Part shown: positions 33,850-44,300 of the stretch, one piece after another
How positions within the stretch are numbered: the first letter of the stretch is position 1
How the letters are laid out: the number at the start of each line of letters is the position of its first letter
From: Euryodendron excelsum
Lineage: Eukaryota; Streptophyta; Magnoliopsida; Ericales; Pentaphylacaceae
Length of the DNA: 64,000 nucleotides
Assembly: GCA_033060915.1 (NCBI GenBank)
Contig: CM065394.1
Location: 24,076,501 to 24,140,500, forward strand
Reading direction: 5' to 3'
Program-made: the position numbers and the translations under genes
Notes under the pieces: generated by a model
Database searches by the model: none
Told to the model about the DNA's origin: nothing
What the model saw: only the letters and a program-made list of their open reading frames with translations

Positions 33850-33862
33850 AGCTGGGGGCAAT
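33850..33862 (+). promoter_or_regulatory. Polypurine tract before the 3' LTR
   Basis: AGCTGGGGGCAAT lies directly before TGTGGGCC; the G-run next to the LTR is the expected plus-strand primer, though two pyrimidines interrupt it. Confidence 0.5.
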
Positions 33863-34325
33863 TGTGGGCCAAATAACTCAGAAAGCCCAAATAATAAATA
33901 TATTAGGCCTGATCTAAAGAGGATAGGCTCTGCAGGGTAAATTGAGCCCACAAAGACAGGTCCAATGGGCAAGAGTCCTAAACCAACCTAAACTAGGACA
34001 TTCAAAGATATGTCCAAACCCATCTTAAACTGACCCAAAAGTGATGGACTCCTAGAAGGAGAATGAATATCATTCCTAGAGGGAGTGGGGCCTCCGAAGC
34101 CTATAAATAAACCATGCCACTAAGAAGCAAGATATGTTTACTCGAGCTAGTACATAATACTTTTGTTCTATTTATTGAGATTAAGCTTGCCTGACTTAAT
34201 AATCGAAGTGCCATTAGCCCAAAGAGGGTCGACGCATTCTCGCTGTTCTTGTTCTTATAGATTGCTTGGTGCTCATCAATTTGGTTCGCGAAGTAGATCA
34301 GGTCTTCCCAAAAATTCCACTTACA
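33863..34325 (+). repeat. 3' LTR of the Tat/Retand element
   Basis: 463 bp from TGTGGGCCAAATAAC to CACTTACA, TATAAATA at 34102-34109, followed by the TSD GTTTT (34326-34330). Confidence 0.9.
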
Positions 34326-34330
34326 GTTTT

Positions 34331-35113
34331 CATAATTGCATCCAAGTACAATCTTAGTTACTCATTACTAAGGAATTGAAGACATAAAGAAGGATTGAAG
34401 ACAAATTACATTGAAATTGAAGAATCTAGTGCTAGATTACAATGAAAATAAAGAAATTTAGGATTCCTCTCTCTAAAACTACTCCTACAACTCTCTAAAA
34501 CTGCAAAAATAAAAGTTAGAACCCCAATTTTCGGCCAAAGCTACCTTAAATAGCTGGAAATAAAATAAGGCTCCGTCAAGACGTTTGAACGCCCTAAGGA
34601 GGCATTTGAACGCCTATCGAACCTTATTCAAATGCTAAAATCAGCCTTTGAAGTTTGTCGAGCATTCGAACGCCTTCACGACCGTTCGAATGGCCGTCCG
34701 AATGGTTAACTATTTGAACGGTTAACCGCTCAATTAGGGCGTTTGAATGGCCATTCTAATGGTCTAACAGCAGTTCGAATGTCAATCTGGAAAGCTCTCG
34801 AAAAGTTGCATGAAAAACACATATTATGGACCTTGGTAGCACTTTTGGCTTAAGAGATATGTATTTCCAAAGTTTCAGCTCTGCATGCTTTAGCAACTTG
34901 TACCACAGCTTCAACAGCTTGTACTCTGACAGCAAACTCATTCTCCCTTCATCTGAAATGAACTTGAAATCATCCAATTTATGCTAAAAACCTATATAAA
35001 GCAAACTAAACTTAGTTAATACTAAAATCTAACAAAGAGGCATATAAACTCCTAAATTAAAGCTAACAAAGCACAGATTAAGGTGTTGTTATTGCACTTT
35101 TTGAGTGCAATCA
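34331..35113 (-). mobile_element. Athila-like LTR, outer part (continues from 19314)
   Basis: This is the second half of the LTR split by the Tat/Retand insertion. On the minus strand it would begin TGATTGCACTCAAAAAGTGC at 35113. A TATA-like CTATTTAAGG lies near 34550 on minus. It contains a cluster of GTTCGAACG-type words (34570-34790). The partner LTR is not in the window, so a TSD cannot be checked. Confidence 0.55.
34570..34790. repeat. GTTCGAACG palindromic motif cluster
   Basis: About ten copies or near-copies of GTTTGAACGCC / GTTCGAATGGCC / CATTCGAACGCC within 220 bp, irregularly spaced. The TTCGAA core is self-complementary. Confidence 0.6.
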
Positions 35114-35378
35114 AAAGGCAGTTTGGTCTTAATGTAAATGTGACATAATTTTGAATTTAGAGCTTCATCGCTTCACCAATCCCAATGTTTGCTTTATAAT
35201 AGTATATAAGTACTAGCGGTAATTGCACACGCGATGCGTTCGTAATTATCTTATGTGTCACCCGTAAATAATAACAAATAGTGTTAAATGTCAAAGTGTG
35301 GATCTGTAAATAATTATTCTTGAACGGAATATAGCATCATCTATAAAACACCCCCTTCCTCTGACAGCCATCTGCTGA
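35114..35378 (-). mobile_element. Possible Helitron 3'-end remnant and spacer
   Basis: On the minus strand 35211-35240 reads CGCATCGCGTGTGCAATTACCG then CTAGT, which resembles the GC-rich hairpin plus CTAG terminus of plant Helitrons. The adjoining CTTCACCAATCCCA-(A/G)GTGTTTGCTTTATAATA block (35169-35205) recurs at 47972-48005. The rest of the interval shows no gene. The Helitron assignment is tentative. Confidence 0.3.
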
Positions 35379-36102
35379 CTACGTGTCACAACCGCTCCTA
35401 ATCAAATGCTATTAACGCCTTCTAAGGATAAATGTGATCGCACAGGTCACCTACCTATAAGCGAAACCTTAACATAATTTAAAGATATAAGTCTTATAGG
35501 AATAAACACAACATTATATATAAATAAACCCATATTCCGTCATACATCAAGATAAAGACCATTGAAATGAAACTTATAATAATATAGAAACCAAATATAA
35601 ATAAACTCCAACAAACTCTCATCTCATAAACAATAAGGTTATAGACTACCAATACATCAACAAGAGCTTCTAAAAGCTCTCCAACTCGACATCAACCACA
35701 AGGACGAAAGCCACTACATTCAAAGCGATAATTGCAGTGAACTGATACTCCATCTCAATTGTCACTTCCTAAACAATATGTGTGGGTGTGAGTTATATAT
35801 CAACATGCTCACAAGATACTCAAATTCATAAAGAATGAACAATAGATGATCAATGAATAATCCACTAATAGATAAACCACCACCACGAAATGTTATATCT
35901 CTTGTGATGCAATGTATGATACACCACAAATGTGTGCACGATTTAGATAATATTAGCCCAATATATTGATAGCTTGTTATCAAGAAATGACTATAGTGAC
36001 ACCCTGTTAGGTTAGTCCACCATGACTAAACCTTAGGTTAGTCCTACGTGACCAAACCTTCTCCTGTATAATACAAGTTATGCACACCATATGAGTTGTA
36101 TG

Positions 36103-37786
36103 TGTTGACCCAAGACTACAATCCAAGAGAAAGGGTGAATTAGATTTAAAAAATAATCATAAATAATTTTTAACTAAAAATTGATTAATCAATCTGATTA
36201 AGTAATATAAAAGCAGCATCAAAGTGTGTGTGCAATGTGGTCAGGCAAACTCAAATAAGAAGTGAAAAACAGAGCACAAGATGAACACAATGATTTACCA
36301 AGGTTCAACCACAACTCGTGATTTACGTCCTCACCCTCAAGACCTCCTTAAAAGCTCTTCCACTATGCAATGAAGAATTACGAAGCAGATGCTAGTTGAC
36401 TAAGTGCCTAACTCACTTCTTACAAGAGCTTTTCCCAAGCTCTCAAACTTCTCAAGTGATTTTTTTCAAGCTTCACTTAAACTTACAAGTGTATTTAATC
36501 AGAACACTCAAACTCACAGGTTTACAAATCTACCCAAATGGAGTAAATAAGGTTTACACAAAGTATCTCTTTCAAAGAGTGGATAAAGCAATTATGAGAT
36601 CAGTAAATGCCCCAATATCTCAGCGAAATATCTGTAGCAGTTAGGGTTCAAGGCTTTCAGATTCGATTCAGCACTTAAATGTATGTCTTCTTATGTATAA
36701 ATGTTGTGGGAGTCTTGTATATATGCCTTAGCATTGATTATAGCCATTGGAGGTAGTTGGAGTTGTATTTAATGCAAGATTAGAGCTTTAGAACATTTAA
36801 AAATATAATCGTTGCAGTTGCATAGGTTAACCTTTCATTTGCAAGTGTCGACTCCTTTCTGTTCTGAACACAACTCTTTAAGTAATTTGTCTCCATGCAT
36901 CGACTCTTGACAAACAAAGTGTCGACTCCTTTAAGGACATTTTCAAAGTCATGCAATCTATCTCAATGTGATGACTCATGTAGCTGAAGGTGTCGACTCT
37001 TGCCAATTCTATAAGCTACATTTTGCAGGTCTTCTTCAACCTTCGTCCAAATCTTCAAGTACTCAAATGATTTTTCAAATTGAGCTTTTAAGACTTGAAA
37101 TGTCTCTTTTCATACATGTTCTTCAATAACTTCTTCAATCAATCATGACTTTACTTGGTATGTTGAGACTTCATCAAACCTCTCGAGACTTTACCAAAAT
37201 TTTCAAGTGAGCTTCCATGTCTTGTGATATCCTCTTTAGTCGATCTCCAGATCTTCTCATATCATATCAAGGAAGACATAAGCTCTTGCTACTAACCTTA
37301 TTCAGAAGATGTAAGCTCTACTTATCCTTTATGCCAACCTTGGTGTCAGTATTTGATGTCGATCTCCTTTTCCGATCTTTAGTGTCAGCATCTTTAAGTT
37401 ATGCTTCAAATCTTGATGTTGTTCTTCTTTTTAAGTATTGTCAATCTTCTTCTCTGATCTTGTTATGCCATATTGTAGAAGGTGTCAGTTCTTCCAAAGG
37501 AGCTACCGACCTTCTTCTTTTTATTGCCGAAAACCTTTTCAATAATGTCAATATCCTTTTAATTAGTGTTAATATCCTTTTAGATGATGCCAATCTATTT
37601 TTAAAGTTCATATCTTTATACGCCTTTCAACTTGTTCTTGACAAGTCTCTTAACACACAAGTTCTTCAATATATTCTAAGTGTTAAGCTTCAAGTCATGA
37701 TCTAACCATAATCTGCACACTAAATAGAGGTATTAGATCACTAAACCAAATTTTGTTATCATTAAAATCAAGGTATGGAGTCAACA
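36103..37786 (+). mobile_element. Solo copia-type (SIRE-like) LTR nested in LTR-C
   Basis: 1,684 bp from TGTTGACCCAAGACTAC to GTATGGAGTCAACA. The insertion point is exact because the inverted LTR-C copy lacks it. Flanks are GTATG (36098-36102) and ATATG (37787-37791), a 5-bp duplication with one change. The ATCATTAAAATCAAGG block just before the end is typical of SIRE/Maximus LTRs. The 162-codon ORF at 37217-37705 lies wholly within the LTR and has no domain. Confidence 0.75.
36850..37010. repeat. GTGTCGACTCC motif cluster in the copia LTR
   Basis: GTGTCGACTCCTTT at about 36846, GCATCGACTCTTG at about 36898, GTGTCGACTCCTTT at about 36921 and GTGTCGACTCTTG at about 36990. The same words form the minisatellite of the unrelated LTR-C. 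Confidence 0.7.
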
Positions 37787-38254
37787 ATATGCAAATATCA
37801 CTTTACAATCTAACAATCATCATCAATATAGATAATAAGAGATTCAATTCAATATAAGAAAGAATACATTAAATTCTCACCTTTTATCACTTACAAACAC
37901 AATCGAGCCACTTCTTTGATTGAACCGGAGTGCTTTGCTCTACTTCCGAACCTATCATCCAAAGCCACATCAAACTTGTGAAACATATATAATTAATCAT
38001 AAATTATACATGTTCATGGGTTATACTCCTTAAACATGTGATTTAGAATATCAATAATGCATTAAAACTCAATGGGATGTTAAACCCTTTCCCAAAGCAA
38101 TACAATGTCAACTTTAAACTACAATATCTCTGAATTTACAAAGAGTTATAGAACAAACTTTTTATCAATAGAAAGATCTATGAATCTACTTTCCAATACT
38201 TCAAACGGTGCACCATTTCAAGTTTTGTAGAGTGAGATATGACTATTTTCCTAA

Positions 38255-38545
38255 AGTGTGTCGACTCCTCCAGCCACAGGTGTCGACCCCTAAAGACAGA
38301 TAGTAAAGTTTTGACAAAATGTTAAAATGTGCCGACTCCTCTGCTCTAGGTGTCGACTCTTAGGCATAATGTGTCAACTCCTTCTGTTGCATGAGTCGTC
38401 TCCCAAGGACAGAAAACAAATTTCTGTAAAAAGATATTAAATGTGTCGACCCCTTTGCTCTAGGAGTCGATGCCTCGAAACAGAGAACAAAGTTTAGTAA
38501 AAAAATGTTACATGCGTTAACTCCTTGAGAAAATGAGTCAACCCC
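38255..38545. repeat. GTGTCGACTCC minisatellite, left LTR-C
   Basis: Four paired units of about 75-85 bp, each with GTGTCGACTCC...GGTGTCGAC(C/T)CC separated by 6-12 bp, then ACAGA-AACAAAGTTTT. The mirrored array is at 41150-41440 in the right LTR-C. Confidence 0.75.
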
Positions 38546-39374
38546 CAACCTTTGCTCGAAAATGCAATTTCTCAAAATATGTTTCTAAGCTGCCCAAACA
38601 ACCCCAACACAATAATAAGTATTCCAAAGGTTCAAAATGAACTTCTAAGGTCTCAAACAAGTTTTTAACATATCAAAACACAATAATATGCAAGATTCAA
38701 GGCTTGCTCTTAGAAAATATATACAACCTTCCCTCTTTTACCTTAATCTCACTTTCATGGCATGCAAGAGTATGCTAGCATATAACAATCAATAAAAATG
38801 CAATGAATTAAGTATGAACATGAAGTTTCTTACCTTAAACAACAAAATCACAAGCTTCTCCTTCAAATTCCTCCTCTTTTCTTCTTTCCTCTCCTTTTTC
38901 TCTCTTTTTCTCTCACTTTCTCTTTTGCCAAACACTTTTCTCTACACAAACTCCTCTCTCTTTGGCTTTTGAGCTAACAATAGATACAAGGTGTACCTAT
39001 AATGCCACATGCCACACACACACATAATGTGAGCAAATAAGATGAAGCACACAAGTGATGCACACACCTCACTTAAGTAAAGCACACACCTAGTTGGCAC
39101 CTCCTTACTTCACTAATCCACCACTAATCTACGTGATTAACATAATTAATCACACTTATAATAATTAATCATGATTAATACAAGCTAAACATGAAAATTA
39201 ATTAAACTAATTAATTAAGGATTAAGCTAATTAATCATGCTAAAAAAATATGATAATCCCCCCATAGTGTGCTCGTATTAAAACATGCTAATTAAGTTCC
39301 TCAATTAGTATAATCATGCTCAACAACATATGAAATTAAGTTAAACATGATGCTAAGCAGGTTAGGGTTTTACA

Positions 39375-40334
39375 CTACGCCTAAGGATGAGTCAAAATAT
39401 AAATATTTCTTATAAGTAACCTAAATATATATAAAAATAAATTGCAAGGAAAAGTAAAACAAAAAAAAAAAAGCATAAAATTAATGATAGCTAAAGTAAG
39501 ACCCCAACCTTTATTTTATTTTTTACACCACTCTTCGCCAAAATGAAATCAACCACAATGGAGACATAGTCATCGTCAGGCAATCTTAGCTTACAGTTTT
39601 AAACATAATTATTAGAACCAGACCAGACCAGTCGATTCAATTGGTTGAATCTAAAATCGAACCTTAAACTGGTACGGTTCAATTAATTTATTGAAAATGC
39701 TTGTGAATGGGATTGAATCGGATGAACCGACTGATTTTTAAAAAAATCGGTGAAAGAACCAGCTAGTTCAACTAAAAAACTGTTAACCAACTTTGACTTT
39801 TTACCCTCTTTTAAAAATTTGATGTATTTATAGCTCCCAAGAGTTAAATTTGAGAATTAATGGTAGAATTAAGCAACATTTGTCACTGCTCTAGTTGATT
39901 CCTTATGTTTTACTTTGGAATATAAATTATATGTATGAATAAATAAAATACATTTAATTTATAACACCAATTGAATCGGTTGAACTAGTAAACCATGAAC
40001 TAATAGCTTCACCGATTTGTTGCCCTATTCAATTTTCATAACTATAGTTTTATGTATCATATCAAACCCAAACAAATATCTCTTTTTTTTCCCTATGAAA
40101 CCCAACAAATTTACACACTCAAGTATCTTAATAAATTTCAACCCAAAAAGAAAAGTGATTGTGAATCCGAAACAGAGTTACCAAACTAAGATACTCTAAA
40201 CACAATTGAGTATAACGATAGCTACTACCAAATTAAAAATAATTGAAATAAATGCTTGCTAAGGCTAACCAAGTACATCTAAAGGAGTATGTCTATGGTT
40301 GGTAATTGAAGGGCAACGAAGTTAAGAGCGTCTA
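39375..40334. other. Spacer between the two inverted LTR-C copies
   Basis: 960 bp, AT-rich, no supported gene. Positions 39620-40010 hold repeated AACCAGACC/GGTTGAATC words that look like a decayed small DNA element (possible TSD AGTTTTA near 39595 and 40044), similar in flavour to 56-295. The ORF at 40017-40199 is not supported. Confidence 0.4.
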
Positions 40335-42638
40335 TGTAAAACTCTAACTTGCTTAGCATCATGTTTAACTTAATTGCATATGTTGTTGAGCATGATTACA
40401 CTAATTGAGGAACTTGATTAGCATGTTTTAATAAGAGCATGCTATAGAGGATTATCATATTATTGAGCATGATTAATTAGCTTAATTAACCTTCATGTTT
40501 AGCTTATGTTAATCATGATTAATATTCATAAGTGTGATTAATTATATTAACCATGTGGATTAGTGGTGGATTAGTGAAGTAAGTAGGTGCTAGAAGGTGT
40601 CACATAAGTGTGTGCTTCACTTAAGTGAGGTGTGTGCATCACTTGTATGCTTCATCTCATTTACTAGCATTTTTTGTGTATGTGTGTGTGTGTGGCATGT
40701 GGCATTATAGATACACCTTGTATCTATTGTTACATTGAAAGTCAAGGAGAGAAGAGCTTGTATAGAGAAAAGTGTTTGGCAAAAGAGAAAATGAGAGAAA
40801 AAGAGAAAAAAAATGAGAGGAAAGAAGATAAGAGGAGGAATTTGAAGGAGAAGCTTGTGATTTTGTTGTTAGAGGTGAGAAACCTCATGTTCATACTTAA
40901 TTCATTATATTTTTATTATTGTTATATGCTAGCATACTCTTACATGCCATGGAAGTGAGATTAAGGTGAATGAGAGAATGTTGTATATGGTTTCTAAGAG
41001 CAAGCCTTGAATCTTGCATATTGTTGTGTTTTGATGTGTTAAAAACTTATTTGAGACCTTAAAAGTTCATTTTGAACCTTTGGAATACTTATTGTTGTGT
41101 TGGGCTTGTTTGGGTAGCTTAGAAATATGTTTTGAGAAGTTGCATTTTTCGAGCAAAGGTGGGGGGTTGATTCATTTTCTCGAGGAGTCAACATATGTAA
41201 CATTTTTTTACAAACCTTTTTTCTCTATTCTGAGAAGTCAACTTCTGGAGCAAAGGGGCCGACATATTGAATATCTTTATAGAAACTTTTGCTTTCCAAG
41301 TCGACTCCTATGATAGGAGGAGTCAACTTCTGGAGCAAAGTAGTCGACACATTTGAACATTTTATCAAAACTTTGCTATCTGTTTCTAGGGGTCGACACC
41401 TATAGCTGGAGGGGTCGACATCTGTGGATGGAGGAGTTGACACGCTTTGGTAAAATAGTCATATCTCACTTTAGAAAACTTGAAATGGCGTACCATTTGA
41501 AGCATTGGAAACTAGATTCATAGATCTTTCTATTAATAAAAAGTTTATACTGTAACTCTTTGTAAATTCACAGATATTATAGTTTAAAGTTGACATTGTA
41601 TTGCATTGGGAAAGGATTTAACATCCCATTAAGTTCTAATACATCATTGATGTTTTAAATCACATATTTAAGGAGTACAACCCATGAACATGCATTGTTT
41701 ATGATTAATTGTATATGTTTCACAAGTTTGACATGGCTTTGGATGATAGGTTTAGAAGCGGAGCGAAATACTCTGGTTCAACCAAAGAAGTGACTCGATT
41801 GTGTTTGTAAGTGATAAAAGGTGAGAATTTAAGATATTCTTTCTCATATTGAATTGAGTGTCTTATTATCTGTATTGATGATAATTGTTGAATTATGAGG
41901 TGATATTTATATACAACTCATATGTTGTGCATAACTTGCATTACACAGGAGAAGGTTCGGTCACGTGAGACCAACCTAAGGTTTAGTCACAATGGACTAA
42001 CCTAATAGAGTGTCATGGTGAACATTCCTTGATAACAAACCATCAATATATTGGGTTAATGTTATCTAAATCGCGCACCCATTTGTGGTGTATCATACAT
42101 TGCATTATATGAGATATAACATTTCGTAGTGGTGGTTTATTTATTGGTGGATTATTCATTGATCGTCTATTGTTCATTCTTTATGAGTTTGAGTATCTTA
42201 TGAGCACGTTGATATATAGCTCATACACATACAGATTATCTTGCAGGTAATAATTGAGATGGAGTATCAGTTCACTACAGTTGTCATTGTGACCGTAGTG
42301 GCTTTCATTCTTGTGGTTGATGTCGAGTAGGAGAGCTTCGAGAAGCTCTTGTTGATGTGTCGGTGGTCTCTAACCATGTTATTTATGAGATAAGAGTTTG
42401 TTCTGGTTTATTTATATTTAGTCCTATATTATTATGAATTTCATTTCAATGGTTTTTATCTTGATGTATGACGGATTATGGGTTTATATATATATATATA
42501 TATATAATGTTGTGTTTATTCCTATAAGATTTCTATCTTTGAAATTATGTTGAGGTTTCGCTTATATATAGGTAACTTGCGCAATCACATTTATCCTAAA
42601 AAGGCATTAATGACGCTTGATTAGAAGTGGGCGTGACA
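40335..42638 (+). mobile_element. Solo gypsy LTR (LTR-C), plus orientation
   Basis: 2,304 bp from TGTAAAACTCTAAC to GGGCGTGACA. It is collinear with the reverse complement of 35384-39374 except for the copia insertion there. The flanks GTCTA (left) and ATCCA (right) match at only 3 of 5, both differences being transitions, so the TSD is eroded or absent. The ORF at 40674-40958 is purine-rich LTR sequence. (TA)n lies at 42488-42507. Confidence 0.8.
41150..41440. repeat. GTCGACTCC minisatellite, right LTR-C
   Basis: The reverse-complement counterpart of 38255-38545: GGAGTCGACTTC, AAGTCGACTCC, GGGGTCGACACC and GGGTCGACATC at 75-80 bp intervals. Confidence 0.7.
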
Positions 42639-42911
42639 ATCCATTATGGTATGAAAAACTTACAACTTGCTTACGTTCCCATAGGAAGAGGACTCCAAAA
42701 TATGCACTCATTCATATTGCCGAATACAGAATTCATGTTTTTTCACAGCTTTGCCAAATATCCAGAATATATACAATGCACTGGTCAAGCTTGATTCATT
42801 GGTTGAATTGCTATATGTCCAAGCACTTCCTCTTTCATGTTAACCAAATTTTCCTTCTTCAAGCATATTGCCACCTTTTGAAACTGGTCCAACACTCCAA
42901 AACAAAACCTA
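42639..42911 (-). pseudogene. Unidentified exon-like block, terminal part
   Basis: On the minus strand, after a TTTTTTGCTAG acceptor-like sequence, the frame reads GVLDQFQKVAICLKKENLVN and MKEEVLGHIAIQPMNQA then TGA (about 42785-42905). It is followed by an AT-rich UTR-like stretch. It reads like the last exon of a host gene but I do not recognise the protein. The upstream exon candidate is at 47800-47935, now separated by the solo LTR-A. The TSD (GCAAA) sits at the putative acceptor. Confidence 0.4.
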
Positions 42912-43909
42912 GCAAATGTTGTACCCAGATTTTTTGCACTCAAGGAATACACACACAAGCGGGAAAAATATTGTACTTTCGCGTTAGAACTCAACCTCCT
43001 AGAAGATTAAGTGCGACTAGGTTTGAATTGAAAATTGGTTTGAATAAAGGGCTTTTGGAAAAGATTTGGAGTCGCCACCTAACTTGATTAAGGTGAGTTA
43101 GGTCACCTAAAAACTAAGCACAATCTGAGGATCACACTTAAGGTTTTTGAAAAACGATTTTGAAAATACTTTCTCAAGAGAGGGTTTTTAAGAAAATAGG
43201 TTGTTTGGCAACCTTTGAAAAATATTTAAGCCCTTTTTTTAAAATAACTCCATTTTGGTCTTTCAAAAACAGTGATCTTAGGTTCGGAGGTTGGTTACGT
43301 GTAGGGAAGACGCACCAAGTCATCGCCCTACCCCGCCTTTACGATACCTACATGTCTATTTACCCTAGATTCACCTATGAGAGTCTTCAACTAACAAATG
43401 CTTAATCCTATCCACTTTAGAAAAAGAATATTTAAAAGGAAAAGACATGATGCATGATATGTAAGTGCAAGAAAAGAGAGTTAAAAAATAGATTTGGAAA
43501 AGAAGAATTGAAGAGAAATTTATTTGATTTTAGAAAAGAGATTCGAAAAGATAGATTTGAAATTGGAAAGCTTAGAAATTGGAAATAGAGATTTGAAAAT
43601 AGAAATTTAGAATTGGAAATTGGAAAAAAGTTATGACCGCACGCATGAGGGTTGCCTACGTATCTTTTTGGAGGAATCAGGTCATTCGTAGTTCGGACAA
43701 AAGTCCAACAGAAAATAGAAGGTTTTGATTAGAAAAAGAAATTGAATTGGAATTTGGATTGGAAGATTGAGAGATTGAACTTTGATTGAAAGATTTGAAA
43801 AGATTAGTTTTAGAAAACCTAGACTTAGGAAAGAAAGGATTTAGAAAGGACTTGAGATTAAGAAAGATTGGACTCGAATGTTGGACTTGGAAGATTAGAG
43901 AAAGATTGG

Positions 43910-44300
43910 ATTGAATTTAGGAAATGTTTGAATTAGGAAAGTCTCGATTTAGGAAAGTTTCAAACTAGGAAAGTGCCATTTTAGGAAAGTTTCAATTTAG
44001 GAAAGTTTTCAAATTAGGAAAGTTTTATTTTAGGAAAGTTTTGAATTAGGAACGTTTAAAACAGGAAAGTTTCGATTTGGGAATGTTTTGAAATAGGAAA
44101 GTTTTGATTTAAGAAAGATTTGAAAGTTAGAAAGTTTAGAACTTAGAAAGTTTCAACTTAAAAAAGTTTTGAATTTGAAAAGATTTAAAATTTAGAAAGT
44201 TTAGAATTTAGAAAGTTTGGAAGTTTAGAAAGATTTGGAAAGTTAGATTTGGAAAGTTAAGATTTGGAAATGGTGGAATTAGGAAAGGATTTGAATTAGG
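43910..44300. repeat. TTTAGGAAAGTTT short tandem repeat in LTR-A
   Basis: About eighteen drifting units of 17-20 bp such as GAATTAGGAAAGTTTT and GATTTAGGAAAGTTTC. A weaker form is at 7430-7700 in another LTR-A copy. Confidence 0.6.

Larger units (their letters stand above)
19315..34325 (+). mobile_element. Complete Tat/Retand-type Ty3/gypsy retrotransposon (degenerate, with nested solo LTR)
   Basis: 15,011 bp with LTRs of 461 and 463 bp (TG...CA), TSD GTTTT, PBS, PPT, sense gag-protease-RT-RNase H-second RNase H-integrase and an antisense ORF before the 3' LTR. Order and the second RNase H identify the Tat lineage. Removing the nested solo LTR (26992-31837) and one TSD leaves about 10.2 kb, a normal size. 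The LTRs differ at roughly 10-15% of positions by eye, and gag-pol has many stops, so it is an old, inactive copy. It is inserted in an Athila-like LTR. Confidence 0.9.
35384..39374 (-). mobile_element. Solo gypsy LTR (LTR-C) with nested copia LTR, TSD CTACG
   Basis: On the minus strand it begins TGTAAAACCCTAAC (39374) and ends TTGTGACA (35384). CTACG flanks both sides (35379-35383 and 39375-39379). Minus the insert at 36103-37786 and its duplicated target, the LTR is about 2,302 bp, which matches the 2,304 bp of the inverted copy at 40335-42638. TG...GTGACA ends and the size suit a Ty3/gypsy chromovirus-type LTR; the exact lineage cannot be read from an LTR alone. Confidence 0.85.

Noticed and set aside
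37217..37705. 162-codon ORF as a host gene
   Set aside because: It is entirely within the copia-type solo LTR, T/C-rich, with no domain or splice context.
40674..40958. 94-codon ORF starting MCMCVCVACG
   Set aside because: It comes from a (GT)n run and an A/G-rich tract of LTR-C, with no counterpart frame in the other LTR-C copy.
35384..42638. The two LTR-C copies as the two LTRs of one element
   Set aside because: They are in opposite orientation and the left has its own TSD, so they are separate insertions.
40330..42643. Target duplication for the right LTR-C
   Set aside because: The flanks GTCTA and ATCCA match at only three of five, which is not enough to claim a TSD.
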